Shown: positions 1-8,102 of the stretch, piece by piece
Position numbering within the stretch: the first letter of the stretch is position 1
How the letters are laid out: the number at the start of each line of letters is the position of its first letter
NCBI GenBank assembly: GCA_965603725.1
Contig: CBFDEC010000010.1
Span: 1 to 64,000, forward strand
Reading direction: 5' to 3'
From: JAGGSN01 sp965603725
GTDB lineage: Bacteria > Zixibacteria > MSB-5A5 > UBA10806 > 4484-95
DNA: 64,000 nucleotides
The notes under the pieces: generated by a model
What the model was told of the DNA's origin: nothing
What the model saw: only the letters and a program-made list of their open reading frames with translations
Database searches by the model: none
Program-made: the position numbers and the translations under genes

Positions 1-232
1 GATTTTTTTGTAATATTATTCATAACAACCTTCCTTATGTTTCTGCAAAAAGATGCACACTTGGTTAAACTCTTGACTACATAAATTAATATAGTTTTAA
101 TGTCACTATCTTTTCATCTCCTTTGCCAATAACAATTATTACCTATTATTAAGATATTGGCAAATCGATAATTGTCAAGCGAATACTGAATTTATCCCTT
201 TTCAACCGATTATAATAATGATATTATAGCCG

Positions 233-258
233 TAGGTTGGGGGCTTGTCCCCCAACAA
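233..258. repeat. Dispersed hairpin repeat, family A copy 1
   Basis: GTTGGGGG and CCCCCAAC pair around a short loop. A second copy at 3025-3050 differs by one base. Both begin with TAGGTTG. There is no T-tract, so it is not a standard terminator. Confidence 0.75.
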
Positions 259-312
259 ATTAAAGTGCGGTCGAGTCCCTCTACGAGCCATATGGTTACA
301 CTCGGCCGATAT

Positions 313-340
313 TGGCGTCAAGTACGGAGACATGACGCCA
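313..340. repeat. Inverted repeat TGGCGTCA/TGACGCCA
   Basis: TGGCGTCA (313-320) pairs perfectly with TGACGCCA (333-340) across a 12-nt loop. It lies about 60 nt upstream of the lipoprotein gene and could be a leader hairpin, an operator or another member of the dispersed hairpin class. Confidence 0.5.
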
Positions 341-397
341 CATGCTATGATATCATAAAATCCGGAGGGATAAACGTTTTTGACATTGGATGGAGAT

Positions 398-1912
398 ATG
401 AAAAAAGCCGTAGTAATAATTATTGTTTCAGTTGCTTTGTTGTTTTTATTTTCGGCCTGCAGTAAAAAGTCAGACCTGGCTGTCAGGTATGAGATGGAGA
501 AAAAGCTCAACGAGGCCGACCGTCTCCAGGAGCAGTTTTCGCTTAAAGGTCCGGTATTATTAGAAAGTGATTTTAACACTCTTGTTAAAGCCTATTCAAA
601 AGTAATAAAGATGGTATCTTTGCCGGACAGCCCTGATGATGTTGCCGCCGCCTCCAAAGAACGTAAGGAGTCATGGGCGGTAGCTTTACTGACTCATACA
701 CGTATCGGGGCGCTTTATAGAAAACATAAAGAATATGATAAAGCTTATAATTACTACAAAACAGTGTTTGAAAGTCCGGCAGCCAATTCTGTTCAGGCCT
801 GCGCCATGATTAATTATATGGCCTTATGCCGTGAGAAAGCCGGCAAGTTTATGGAAGCCGCCGAATTGTATGACTCGCTGGCCGATTGTTACATTAAGAT
901 CGCCGTTCCTATCAACCCGAATATGGACGCAATGGAGGCTCCCATTATCGCCGCTGAAATGTGGCTGAAGATGGGCGACAGGAATAAATACAATCAAAAA
1001 CTGAATCAGGCCCGGAATTACTATAATAAGTTCAGGGAAAAATTCCCCGACACGCCTTTAGACTACACTGCGATTGGCAAGATGATCGCCACATATTTAA
1101 GACAGGCCGATTATCAGCAGGCGATTGCCCTGTTAAGATCGGCTAAAAACGACAGTACCGGCCTGCTGTCTCCCCGTCTGATGCTGATGATTGCCGACAT
1201 ACAGATGAAATATACAAAACAGTATAAAGAACTGGAAAAAACATACCGCGAATTTATCAGGGTCTATCCCGAGCATGATAGGATAGGCGCGGCCTATCTC
1301 GGGTTGGGCATAAGCCTCTATGAGCAGGGCAGGTATTCCAAAGCACGAAAGGCGATGCAAAACATTGAGGAAGCGCCGAAAGTTCCCTCATTCACTGTGG
1401 CAGAGGCATATTACCTTACAGCGTTATGCTATGAAAAAGAGGACAGATGGGAAAAGGCAATCGGGCAGTTCGATTTAATTATGGCAGCTTTCCCCGGTCA
1501 TGAAAAAGCCTTTGAGGCAGGACTTCATGTTGCCAATCGCTACAAAGATACGGGGCAAACAAAGATCGCTCAGCAAAAATTTATCGAGACAATGGAATAT
1601 ATAAAAAGATATACTAATCCCGAGACAGCAAACAGGGTCATGATTTCCAGAGCTATGGGTTATCTTGTACGATGTTATACCGAAATGAAGGATATCCCAA
1701 TGGCGATTGAAACGCTAATCCAGACATTTAACCGCTACCCGAATCTGCCTGAGGGCAAATACGCCCCCCTGAGGATCGCTGACCTGTATGAAAATGTCTT
1801 AAAAGACAACCAGAAAGCCGCTTATTGGCTTAAGACATTCATCAGAGTTAATCCTGATAAACAGGGTAATGAAGAACTCAAAGCCCATATCGACAATCTT
1901 GAACAGCCATGA
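398..1912 (+). CDS. TPR-repeat lipoprotein
   Basis: Predicted lipoprotein of about 504 residues. The first 20 residues form a basic and hydrophobic signal ending in the lipobox F-S-A-C, with the acylated Cys at 21. The rest is helical, with repeated TPR-like units (for example A-Y-N-Y-Y-K and A-I-G-Q-F-D-L-I patterns), so it is probably a periplasmic scaffold of the YfgC/BamD/tol-pal-associated kind. The exact partner is unknown. I chose ATG 398 because it places the signal peptide at the N-terminus. A TTG at 380, with GGAGG 12 nt upstream, would add six residues and is the alternative. The next gene overlaps by 4 nt (ATGA), so the two are translationally coupled with a BamB-like protein. Confidence 0.8.
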   Translation: MKKAVVIIIVSVALLFLFSACSKKSDLAVRYEMEKKLNEADRLQEQFSLKGPVLLESDFNTLVKAYSKVIKMVSLPDSPDDVAAASKERKESWAVALLTHTRIGALYRKHKEYDKAYNYYKTVFESPAANSVQACAMINYMALCREKAGKFMEAAELYDSLADCYIKIAVPINPNMDAMEAPIIAAEMWLKMGDRNKYNQKLNQARNYYNKFREKFPDTPLDYTAIGKMIATYLRQADYQQAIALLRSAKNDSTGLLSPRLMLMIADIQMKYTKQYKELEKTYREFIRVYPEHDRIGAAYLGLGISLYEQGRYSKARKAMQNIEEAPKVPSFTVAEAYYLTALCYEKEDRWEKAIGQFDLIMAAFPGHEKAFEAGLHVANRYKDTGQTKIAQQKFIETMEYIKRYTNPETANRVMISRAMGYLVRCYTEMKDIPMAIETLIQTFNRYPNLPEGKYAPLRIADLYENVLKDNQKAAYWLKTFIRVNPDKQGNEELKAHIDNLEQP

Positions 1913-3027
1913 GAAAAACGTTTTATAAAGTATTTATTCTCCTATTAATAATTGCTCTCGGTCAATGTTCTGATAAACATCACGGGCAAAAAACAAACTG
2001 GCCCTGTTTCAAGGGCGATAACCTTCGAACTTCGGCAGCATCGGATCCCGGTCCCGGGAAAGCGCCTGAGATTGCCTGGCTGTGCAACCTTCAAATGAAA
2101 ATCACATCCTCGCCGGTTATTTATGATTATTGTCTATATTGCGGCGCCGATTCCGGATTGATTGCTATAAATATTAAAAATGATGAGACACTCTGGTTTT
2201 TCAAAACCGATGGAAAGGTTTTTTCAACGCCGGCGGCGGACCGCAATTCAATCTTCTTTGGTTCATGGGATAAAAATTTTTATGCGCTTGACAGACTTAC
2301 CGGCAATAGGCTCTGGAGTTTCAGCGACACCGGCGCGTTCAGCAGTTCGCCGTTAATCGATGGCGATCTGGTTTATGTTGGCAACTATGGCGGTCAAGTA
2401 TATGCTTTTAACAAGCATGACGGCAAAACTGCCTGGTCTTATAAAGCCAATCACTGGGTTGTCAGCTCTCCAGCGGTTCTCGGTGAAAAGCTATTCATAG
2501 GCAGTTCAGATTCATATTTGTACTGCTTAAATAAAAACACCGGCGAGCTGATCTGGAAATATAAAACAGCCAAAGATATCGCCTCGACACCGGCGATAAG
2601 CGTTGTTGACAGCGCCGTTTTCATAGGCAGTCATGACGGCATCATGTATTGCTTCGATATATGCTCCGGCGCTGAAATCTGGAGATTCGAAACAAACAAT
2701 ATGATATTCGCCTCACCGGCTATCTATAATGACAGGATATTTTTCGGCTCGCTGGATTCCACGCTGTATTGTCTCGATTCTAAAAGCGGCCAGGAGCTCT
2801 GGAGATTTCCCACATACGGTGAAATTTACGGCAGTCCGGTTGTCGCCTCAGATATGGTTTACTTCATATCTTATGACAGCGAATTATATACTCTTAACGC
2901 CGCCAATGGAGCGCTGGAGCATAATATTTTCATTCATGATATTTCATACACCACACCGGCAATAAGCGGCCGCCTGCTGTTTTTTGGAGACGACTCCGGT
3001 AAAATCTATGTAGTCGGCAAACGGTAG
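1909..3027 (+). CDS. PQQ-repeat beta-propeller lipoprotein (BamB-like)
   Basis: 372-residue lipoprotein. The signal ends in L-G-Q-C, with Cys at 20. Six or seven blades of about 40 residues follow, each with the PQQ-like pattern of a W-x-F/Y strand, then S-S/T-P-A/L, then Y/F-x-G (for example L-W-F-F-K-T-D-G-K-V-F-S-T-P-A). This is the fold of BamB and of PQQ-binding quinoproteins. No dehydrogenase catalytic domain is present, so a structural or protein-interaction role at the outer membrane is more likely than an enzymatic one. It is coupled to the upstream TPR lipoprotein by an ATGA overlap; a TPR plus propeller pair fits an envelope assembly function. The TAG stop is also the first three bases of the family A hairpin repeat. 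Confidence 0.8.
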   Translation: MRKTFYKVFILLLIIALGQCSDKHHGQKTNWPCFKGDNLRTSAASDPGPGKAPEIAWLCNLQMKITSSPVIYDYCLYCGADSGLIAINIKNDETLWFFKTDGKVFSTPAADRNSIFFGSWDKNFYALDRLTGNRLWSFSDTGAFSSSPLIDGDLVYVGNYGGQVYAFNKHDGKTAWSYKANHWVVSSPAVLGEKLFIGSSDSYLYCLNKNTGELIWKYKTAKDIASTPAISVVDSAVFIGSHDGIMYCFDICSGAEIWRFETNNMIFASPAIYNDRIFFGSLDSTLYCLDSKSGQELWRFPTYGEIYGSPVVASDMVYFISYDSELYTLNAANGALEHNIFIHDISYTTPAISGRLLFFGDDSGKIYVVGKR

Positions 3028-3086
3028 GTTGGGGGCTCGTCCCCCAACAACCGCAGCCGCAGGTCAAGACCCCTTGCGGCCTTGAC
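3025..3086. repeat. Dispersed hairpin repeats (family A copy 2, family D copy 1)
   Basis: 3025-3050 repeats 233-258 with one mismatch and includes the stop codon of the propeller gene. Next, GTCAAG (3063-3068) pairs with CTTGAC (3081-3086); the same motif recurs at 27247-27269. The repeats fill the gap between two convergent genes. Confidence 0.7.
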
Positions 3087-3097
3087 GGCAGACGGCT

Positions 3098-5626
3098 TTA
3101 CGTTGCTCGAATTACCAGCCGATACCTCCCCGCGCCATCGCTTTCGATTGCAACTCCCGGTACCGGCTTCAGCTCTTTTCTTAATTTGTAAATATACTTA
3201 ACCTGGTTGTTGCCATTGTCGAGGAAACGCTTGTCGAGCCAGCCATCCGGATTGTCTGCATTATACAGCTTATGAAAATACGAATAGAGCCGGGGTTGAA
3301 GGCTGATTGTCGCATCGTTAATAGTAAACGTATATCGTGTCCCGTTTTTCTTGCTCCGTATAGTTTCTTTGTGAGGCATGCCTTTGCTTTTGTCATCACG
3401 GCTTTTTTGCGAAAGAATTTTCAGACATTTTTTATAAAGCATATCCGCCACCCGTTGCGGCAGTAAAGCAGAAATAACATCAAACCCGGCGTTGATAATA
3501 TCGGATGGCGAAACCATACCGGCGTTATTCAACCTCAATATAAAGTCCCGTTCAAGAAATGGCGCCCTTAATTTCGCAAAAGTCAATCCCTCCGGTGATA
3601 GGCCATGATAGAGACAATCTGCATACTTTTGAAGATTCTGTATCTGCAAATGGCTTAAACCGGCTCCCTCTCTGATGTCGGCGGCTGCCCGGAGAAGGTT
3701 TGCATAGTTTTCACCTATATGTTTAATCCGCCCCCAGCCAGTATTATATTTCATCTCCAGCTCAATTGCAGGAACCGGCTTAATCAATTCAGCCAATAGT
3801 GAAACCATTTGAATCCTGCCGGGGCTGACTGAGCTGTCGGGTGCATCTATAAATTCAGCCAGCGGTCCCATCGGAATTTCATCAAAATCTGCAGCAAGCA
3901 TATTAATGTCATCGATAACCTCATATCCGGCGCTCATCATGGAACGGCCGTTTACAGCCAGTTTTTGCGCTTCCGGAATATCAGCCAGTATAAACAGCCA
4001 GCTTATAAGCTCATCCTTTAAATTATATTGTTTATAGCAATCTTTTATCCTGGCCGCCGTATCCAGCGATATATTATGCCCGGCGACGACTTTGCCGAGA
4101 CTGCTGCATGACAGCCGACAGCCCTTTATTTCAATGAAACTATACCTGCTTAATAAATCAATCACCATAGATGGCACATTATCTTTGAATCCCTCGCAAT
4201 ACCCACGGAGGCATTCGGCAAACATTGTTTTGGTATCATTATAATCTTTGACCAGCCCGCAACATATCCATCGTAACAGAAGGTTTGCCAATTTTTCTGT
4301 ATCAAATGTCTGAACGCTGACGTCCGCAGAGCCATATATATATGAATCCCATATCCTCTCGCGGCATGTTTCGTCATCGGCAATAATAATAGCGCGGCCG
4401 AAATTGTCGATTTTCCCCAATCGACCCGCCCGGCCGGCAATTTGATTATAGTCATACATCAAAAGCGGCTTCAACACCGTTTCCCCGTTAAACCCATCGT
4501 AATATTTAACAGCCTCCAAAAAGACATTTCGTGAGGGGAGATTAACGCCCATTGCCAGCGTTGTAGTCGATACAAGCGCTCTGATCTCGCCTGATCTAAA
4601 GCCATCCTCTAATAATATTCTGTACGACTTGCCCAAATCGGCGTTGTGAAATCCTACGCCCTTTTTCAGACACTCCATCAGCATACTCTTTTGAATAGTA
4701 TCCGGGATATCAGCAAGCGAGGCCAGGATATTCTCGGCCGGCGGCAAAGACAACAGCTCAGCTAAACCGGCGGCCAGACCGCTGCATGCGTTGCGAGTGT
4801 GAACAAAAATAAGAACCTGCTCGCCTTTTTCAACAAGATGCTTGACTCCGCAAAATAATTCGCGGGGTATGCTTTTTCCCTCGCAGGTAATATCATTTGA
4901 TTTATCTTCACAGGTAAAATACTCAACGCCCTCAAAGCAATCATTATATCGACGGTAAGAAAACTTGCCATTGAACAAAACTCCCCGGTGAAGTTCGACT
5001 GGTCTGCTGGTTGATGAAAGCAGAGGCATATTCAGCCATTTTGAAAATATACCACATTCATTTAAACCGCCGATCAAACCGATTATCTGTATCCTGGATG
5101 GATGGTTTCTGACTTTGGAGATAACCGCCTCATAAGCCAGGCCGCGATCAGAAGAGGTGGCCAGTTGAAACTCATCGAATATAACCGTTCCCACTGCTTC
5201 CAAAGCGCTTAAGCTGGTTAAAGTCAGCGAATCAAACATTTCATATACAACAATGGCCAGGTCATACTCGCCTTTTTCAAATCGGCGTTTGTTTTCCGGA
5301 TAATCAGAAGTAACGATAATAATTTTTATGCCGGCTTTGCGATAACGCTTTTTTAACTCATGATATTTTTCAGCGGCCAGCGCCTTTAATGGCGCAGAAA
5401 GAATCGCTTTTTTGTTGTCGAACACCGATCGTAACGCCGCCAGTTCACCGCATAATGTTTTTCCCGATGACGTCGGTCCGCTTATTAACAGACTTTTACC
5501 CTGCAAAAGACCGTGAGTCTGAACAGCCTCTACCTGGAGAGGGAGAAGGTACAATAGCCCGTCATTCTGCAAGCATTTAACAGCCCGGCGGGGAAAGCCA
5601 AATCTTACCAGCTCATCGACTCTCAT
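3098..5626 (-). CDS. Ski2-like superfamily 2 helicase with C-terminal winged-helix-like domain
   Basis: 842-residue SF2 helicase. Walker A is G-P-T-S-S-G-K-T (50-57), motif II is D-E-F-Q (151-154) where most Ski2-type helicases have DEVH or DExH, and motif VI is Q-I-A-G-R-A-G-R (395-402). The order resembles Hel308/Brr2-type Ski2-like enzymes, which unwind DNA or RNA with 3'-5' polarity. After the helicase core comes a helical region (about 450-700). The last 80 residues (Y-T-F-T-I ... K-Y-I-Y-K-L-R) look like an OmpR-type winged helix, a likely nucleic-acid binding module. The stop of the upstream 64-residue zinc-ribbon gene is immediately followed by this ATG, so the two are co-translated. 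DNA repair or replication restart is plausible but unproven. Confidence 0.8.
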   Translation of the reverse strand: MRVDELVRFGFPRRAVKCLQNDGLLYLLPLQVEAVQTHGLLQGKSLLISGPTSSGKTLCGELAALRSVFDNKKAILSAPLKALAAEKYHELKKRYRKAGIKIIIVTSDYPENKRRFEKGEYDLAIVVYEMFDSLTLTSLSALEAVGTVIFDEFQLATSSDRGLAYEAVISKVRNHPSRIQIIGLIGGLNECGIFSKWLNMPLLSSTSRPVELHRGVLFNGKFSYRRYNDCFEGVEYFTCEDKSNDITCEGKSIPRELFCGVKHLVEKGEQVLIFVHTRNACSGLAAGLAELLSLPPAENILASLADIPDTIQKSMLMECLKKGVGFHNADLGKSYRILLEDGFRSGEIRALVSTTTLAMGVNLPSRNVFLEAVKYYDGFNGETVLKPLLMYDYNQIAGRAGRLGKIDNFGRAIIIADDETCRERIWDSYIYGSADVSVQTFDTEKLANLLLRWICCGLVKDYNDTKTMFAECLRGYCEGFKDNVPSMVIDLLSRYSFIEIKGCRLSCSSLGKVVAGHNISLDTAARIKDCYKQYNLKDELISWLFILADIPEAQKLAVNGRSMMSAGYEVIDDINMLAADFDEIPMGPLAEFIDAPDSSVSPGRIQMVSLLAELIKPVPAIELEMKYNTGWGRIKHIGENYANLLRAAADIREGAGLSHLQIQNLQKYADCLYHGLSPEGLTFAKLRAPFLERDFILRLNNAGMVSPSDIINAGFDVISALLPQRVADMLYKKCLKILSQKSRDDKSKGMPHKETIRSKKNGTRYTFTINDATISLQPRLYSYFHKLYNADNPDGWLDKRFLDNGNNQVKYIYKLRKELKPVPGVAIESDGAGRYRLVIRAT

Positions 5627-5821
5627 TTATCCGCAAAGGCTCCACCCGCAATTTATGCAGTTAAAACACCCGCCCGTTGCAACAATGTAACCGAAACAAC
5701 TGGCGCAATAAAGACGATGGCAATTTGAGCAGACATAAAATCTGCCGTCATAAAACAACTGACCGCCGCAGCGGCATTTCTTTTTTGATATTAAAAGATC
5801 AAACTGTACAGGGGCGTTCAT
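5627..5821 (-). CDS. Small Cys-rich zinc-ribbon protein
   Basis: 64 residues with ten cysteines: CxC at 16/18, CxxC at 31/34, CxxC at 39/42, and C52, C55, C58 and C63. This is enough to bind two or more zinc ions in a ribbon or rubredoxin-like arrangement. Its stop codon abuts the helicase start codon (TAA ATG), so the two are expressed together and it may be a helicase cofactor. I do not recognise a named family. Confidence 0.7.
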   Translation of the reverse strand: MNAPVQFDLLISKKKCRCGGQLFYDGRFYVCSNCHRLYCASCFGYIVATGGCFNCINCGWSLCG

Positions 5822-5920
5822 GACTCCTCCATGGTTAAGTTTACGCCTGTCTGAATGCCAATTTCCATAGGAAATATACTGAACATTTGTGCCCCTGTCA
5901 AGTTATTTCGGCTTTTTTTC

Positions 5921-5948
5921 TTGACACTCGAGTATTTTTTTCTATTTT
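5921..5948 (+). promoter_or_regulatory. Sigma-70 promoter for XRE gene (leaderless)
   Basis: TTGACA (5921-5926) is followed after 16 nt by TATTTT (5943-5948). The ATG at 5954 is about where transcription should start, so the mRNA is probably leaderless; no Shine-Dalgarno is visible. Confidence 0.6.
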
Positions 5949-5953
5949 ATAGC

Positions 5954-6160
5954 ATGAAGATAAAAAACAAAATCAGGGAAATGCGTCTAAAAAAAGGGTT
6001 GTCGCAAGCTGAACTTGCCGGGATAATTGGGGTTAGCCGCCAGACAATTATCTCGATAGAAAAAGGGGCTTGTGTGCCCTCTACCCTTTTAGCGCTAAGG
6101 CTATCAAAACTGTTCGGTAAAACAGTCAACGAGTTATTCTCGCTGATTGGCAGAAAATAG
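5954..6160 (+). CDS. XRE-family helix-turn-helix regulator
   Basis: 68-residue single-domain DNA-binding protein. The Cro/CI helix-turn-helix is clear: L-S-Q-A-E-L-A followed by G-V-S-R-Q-T-I-I-S-I-E-K-G. It has the size and style of the small XRE regulators (YgzD-like) that bind DNA as dimers. I start at ATG 5954 because the -10 box ends at 5948; a longer frame from 5855 would lie upstream of the promoter. It is divergent from the helicase/zinc-ribbon pair, so it could regulate them, itself, or both. Confidence 0.85.
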   Translation: MKIKNKIREMRLKKGLSQAELAGIIGVSRQTIISIEKGACVPSTLLALRLSKLFGKTVNELFSLIGRK

Positions 6161-6677
6161 CCGGCAGGAGGAAAAAGGCCGGTGGTATTATTTTTAATCA
6201 TGCCGGCATATATGTTGTAATTGCTAATGAATGGCAGTCATATCCTATGATTAGCTGACCTGCTGTAAAAAGCTGAAAAAACCATAATATCGATCACCGG
6301 GTTATTTAGTAAAGCGGCTAAGAATATCAATCAGCTGCAGCAGGAAAAATTCATTTAAAAGATATGACACCCAAGCAATACTATTTAAGGTACGATTAAA
6401 ACTACCGGTATAGTAAGTCCATCCCAGCGGAATTTGTAAGCGGGTTTAACGGCCCGCTTAGTTTTATGATAAAGTCTTGTTATTCTTTAATAGCTAATAG
6501 AATTTCAAATATCGGGATTGGCGAGATACCTCAAGCCGATATGCCCGCCCAAGTATGATCGCTCTAACTATGTATCTTATCTTTGTCAGCCTACATTATT
6601 AAATTGAGTATTTATCTTTTACTAATCACAGAAATGACAATTCTTTCATTAGAAAAAATTTTATCAGTGATTTTCTA
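6161..6677. other. Gene-free interval
   Basis: No coding region is supported in these 517 bases. Apart from one hairpin (6439-6465) I see no repeat, tRNA or promoter that I would defend. Confidence 0.5.
6439..6465 (+). terminator. Hairpin with weak T-tract
   Basis: AAGCGGG (6439-6445) pairs with CCCGCTT (6454-6460), followed by AGTTTT. It could end the XRE transcript or an unseen short RNA, but the T-tract is interrupted. Confidence 0.4.
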
Positions 6678-6896
6678 TTAAACCCCCACATTAATCCTGG
6701 TAACATTTTTAGCATGCAGCCCCCTCGAGCCCTCCTCCAATTCGAAATTAACTTCATCTCCCGGGTTCAGCGATTTAAAACCGCCGCTCACTATCGATGT
6801 GAAATGTACAAATATATCAATGTCCTTCTTCTCATCCGATTTTATAAAGCCAAAACCTTTTTTATCACTAAACCATTTAACCGTACCAATTGGCAT
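6678..6896 (-). CDS. Cold-shock protein, CspA family
   Basis: 72-residue cold-shock domain protein, the full length of the family. RNP1 is K-G-F-G-F-I (13-18) and RNP2 is D-I-F-V-H-F (27-32), and the N-terminal G-T-V-K-W-F is intact. It binds single-stranded RNA/DNA and melts RNA structure in the cytoplasm. The start is preceded by a strong GGAG. A promoter about 90-120 nt upstream would give a 5' UTR of roughly 80 nt, as is usual for cold-inducible csp genes, though cold induction itself is inference. Confidence 0.95.
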   Translation of the reverse strand: MPIGTVKWFSDKKGFGFIKSDEKKDIDIFVHFTSIVSGGFKSLNPGDEVNFELEEGSRGLHAKNVTRINVGV

Positions 6897-6985
6897 AATA
6901 ATACTCCTTCAATACTAATGATACTACAATACCTTGAAAAACACTACAAACAGAAGAAAGCAGCGATTTCCCTTGGACTTATTAT

Positions 6986-7014
6986 TATTTAATCATTTTC
7001 AACAGCTTTGTCAA
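6986..7014 (-). promoter_or_regulatory. Sigma-70 promoter of the csp gene
   Basis: On the minus strand TTGACA (7014-7009) is followed after exactly 17 nt by TAAATA (6991-6986). Transcription should begin near 6979, leaving an untranslated leader of about 80 nt before the ATG at 6896. Confidence 0.65.
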
Positions 7015-7029
7015 GAGCATTTTTTAAAT

Positions 7030-7125
7030 CCGTCGGGAAAGATTCCCCACGGCACAACAAAATGAGAGCACATAGAGCTTAACAGGCAGGATTTTCCAAC
7101 CCTGCAGCGGACTTTCAGCCTGCTG
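7030..7125. repeat. Dispersed hairpins (families E and C)
   Basis: CCGTCGGGAA ... TTCCCCACGG (7030-7052) resembles 17469-17490. A GGCAGGATTTTCCAACCCTGC-like hairpin at 7078-7125 belongs with 18671, 27399 and 40113. They fill much of the gene-free stretch 6897-7252, which otherwise holds only the csp promoter and leader. Confidence 0.55.
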
Positions 7126-7252
7126 CTCAACAACTTAACAAAATATTTCAGCAGGTGATTTTCAGGTGATTGCCCGGTGATTTCATCATTTTAAATCGGC
7201 GTATATCCTTCCAGCAGGAGTTGAATTTTAACACTTTGGGAGGATTGTATCA

Positions 7253-7732
7253 ATGTTATTTGTAGACCATCAAACCCTGGATAAAATCATCGGCGACGGT
7301 AAAGAGAATCAGGATAATCAGGAATTCGAGGCCTTTCGGGAAAAAATCAGGGGAAAGGTATATGACCTCGATGAAATCCACCGTCAGGTGATAACTATGT
7401 ATTTCTTTGAAAACCTCAACCTCGATGAGATAGCCGACGAAATCGATTTACATGTCTTTCAAGTTCATAAACTGCTCAGCGAAGCTCTATTGATATTGAA
7501 ACATTCCCTGGCCAAAACTGTTCAGGGACGCTGGCCGGATCGGTTTAAGAACCTGAAAACTTGCCCGGTCTGCAATCATCCGAAAAGACATCTAATTGAG
7601 AAGATTATCAAAAAAAAGAAGAAAAACGAAAGCTGGCGGCTGGTAAACAATCGGCTTAAAAAGAAAACAGGTCAGGCATTTAATCCACCGTCAATTTTAA
7701 TCAACCATCTTAAATATCATACGAAAGGATAA
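7253..7732 (+). CDS. Sigma-region-4-like HTH protein with CxxC zinc motif
   Basis: 159 residues. Residues about 44-85 look like sigma-70 region 4: R-Q-V-I-T-M-Y-F-F-E-N-L-N-L-D-E-I-A-D-E-I then a recognition helix. No region 2 is present, so it is not a complete sigma factor. The C-terminal half has C-P-V-C-N-H followed by a very basic stretch (K-K-K-K-K-N-E-S-W-R) and an S-I-L-I-N-H-L-K-Y-H ending, which suggests zinc and nucleic-acid binding. GGGAGGAT sits 8 nt before the ATG. A ribbon-helix-helix gene follows after 3 nt. The pair resembles small regulators carried by phages or plasmids, but no other mobile genes are near. Confidence 0.6.
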   Translation: MLFVDHQTLDKIIGDGKENQDNQEFEAFREKIRGKVYDLDEIHRQVITMYFFENLNLDEIADEIDLHVFQVHKLLSEALLILKHSLAKTVQGRWPDRFKNLKTCPVCNHPKRHLIEKIIKKKKKNESWRLVNNRLKKKTGQAFNPPSILINHLKYHTKG

Positions 7733-7735
7733 ACA

Positions 7736-7954
7736 ATGGCAGGAGATACCCACCATTTGCAAATCCGAATCACACCGGAGGTGCGGGAAAAAATAAGAAA
7801 GCTGGCGAATACGCATAACCGCTCAACCGCCGACATAGTACGAACCTCGCTGGATTTGGGACTGAGACTTCTGGCAAACCTGCTGGAGGTCCAATCGGAA
7901 ATGGTAGCCGAATATATCAGGTTGTTAAAAAAGGATTCGAGGTTAAGGAAATAG
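7736..7954 (+). CDS. Ribbon-helix-helix DNA-binding protein
   Basis: 72 residues with the MetJ/Arc/CopG pattern: a basic strand (H-L-Q-I-R-I-T-P-E-V) then helix A (R-E-K-I-R-K-L-A) and N-R-S-T-A-D-I-V-R-T-S-L-D-L-G. RHH proteins bind DNA as dimers and act as autorepressors, antitoxins or segregation factors. No toxin-like gene adjoins it; the 3-nt gap to the sigma4-like gene says it acts with that protein. Confidence 0.75.
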   Translation: MAGDTHHLQIRITPEVREKIRKLANTHNRSTADIVRTSLDLGLRLLANLLEVQSEMVAEYIRLLKKDSRLRK

Positions 7955-7958
7955 TATA

Positions 7959-8007
7959 GTAGGACAGACTTTCAGTCTGTCCGGACAGGTTGAAAACCTG
8001 TCCTAAT
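7959..8007. repeat. Twin hairpin GGACAGAC/GTCTGTCC and GGACAGGTT/AACCTGTCC
   Basis: Two adjacent hairpins of the dispersed class lie just after the RHH stop codon. The second loop-stem shares the GGACAGG word with 25160-25192. Confidence 0.65.
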
Positions 8008-8102
8008 GCAGAGCTTACATCACCATTTTGTTTCTTTTTCAAACGTCCCATCATGCGGATTAGATGCTCGCAATGACCGTTTTTGTTTTCACTTAAAGCA
8101 AA

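Larger units (their letters stand above)
1..397. other. Gene-free AT-rich leader
   Basis: I see no convincing coding region here; the open frames are short and lack family features. The left part is strongly AT-rich. The right part carries two short hairpins, listed separately, just upstream of the TPR lipoprotein gene. A purine-rich GGAGG lies at 363-367. Confidence 0.6.

Noticed and set aside
250..295. GGTCGAGTCCCTCTACG resembling a tRNA T-arm fragment
   Set aside because: No acceptor, D-arm or anticodon arm fits around it; probably another dispersed repeat word.
5855..5953. N-terminal extension of the XRE protein from ATG 5855
   Set aside because: Lies upstream of the TTGACA/TATTTT promoter and encodes hydrophobic sequence unlike XRE proteins.
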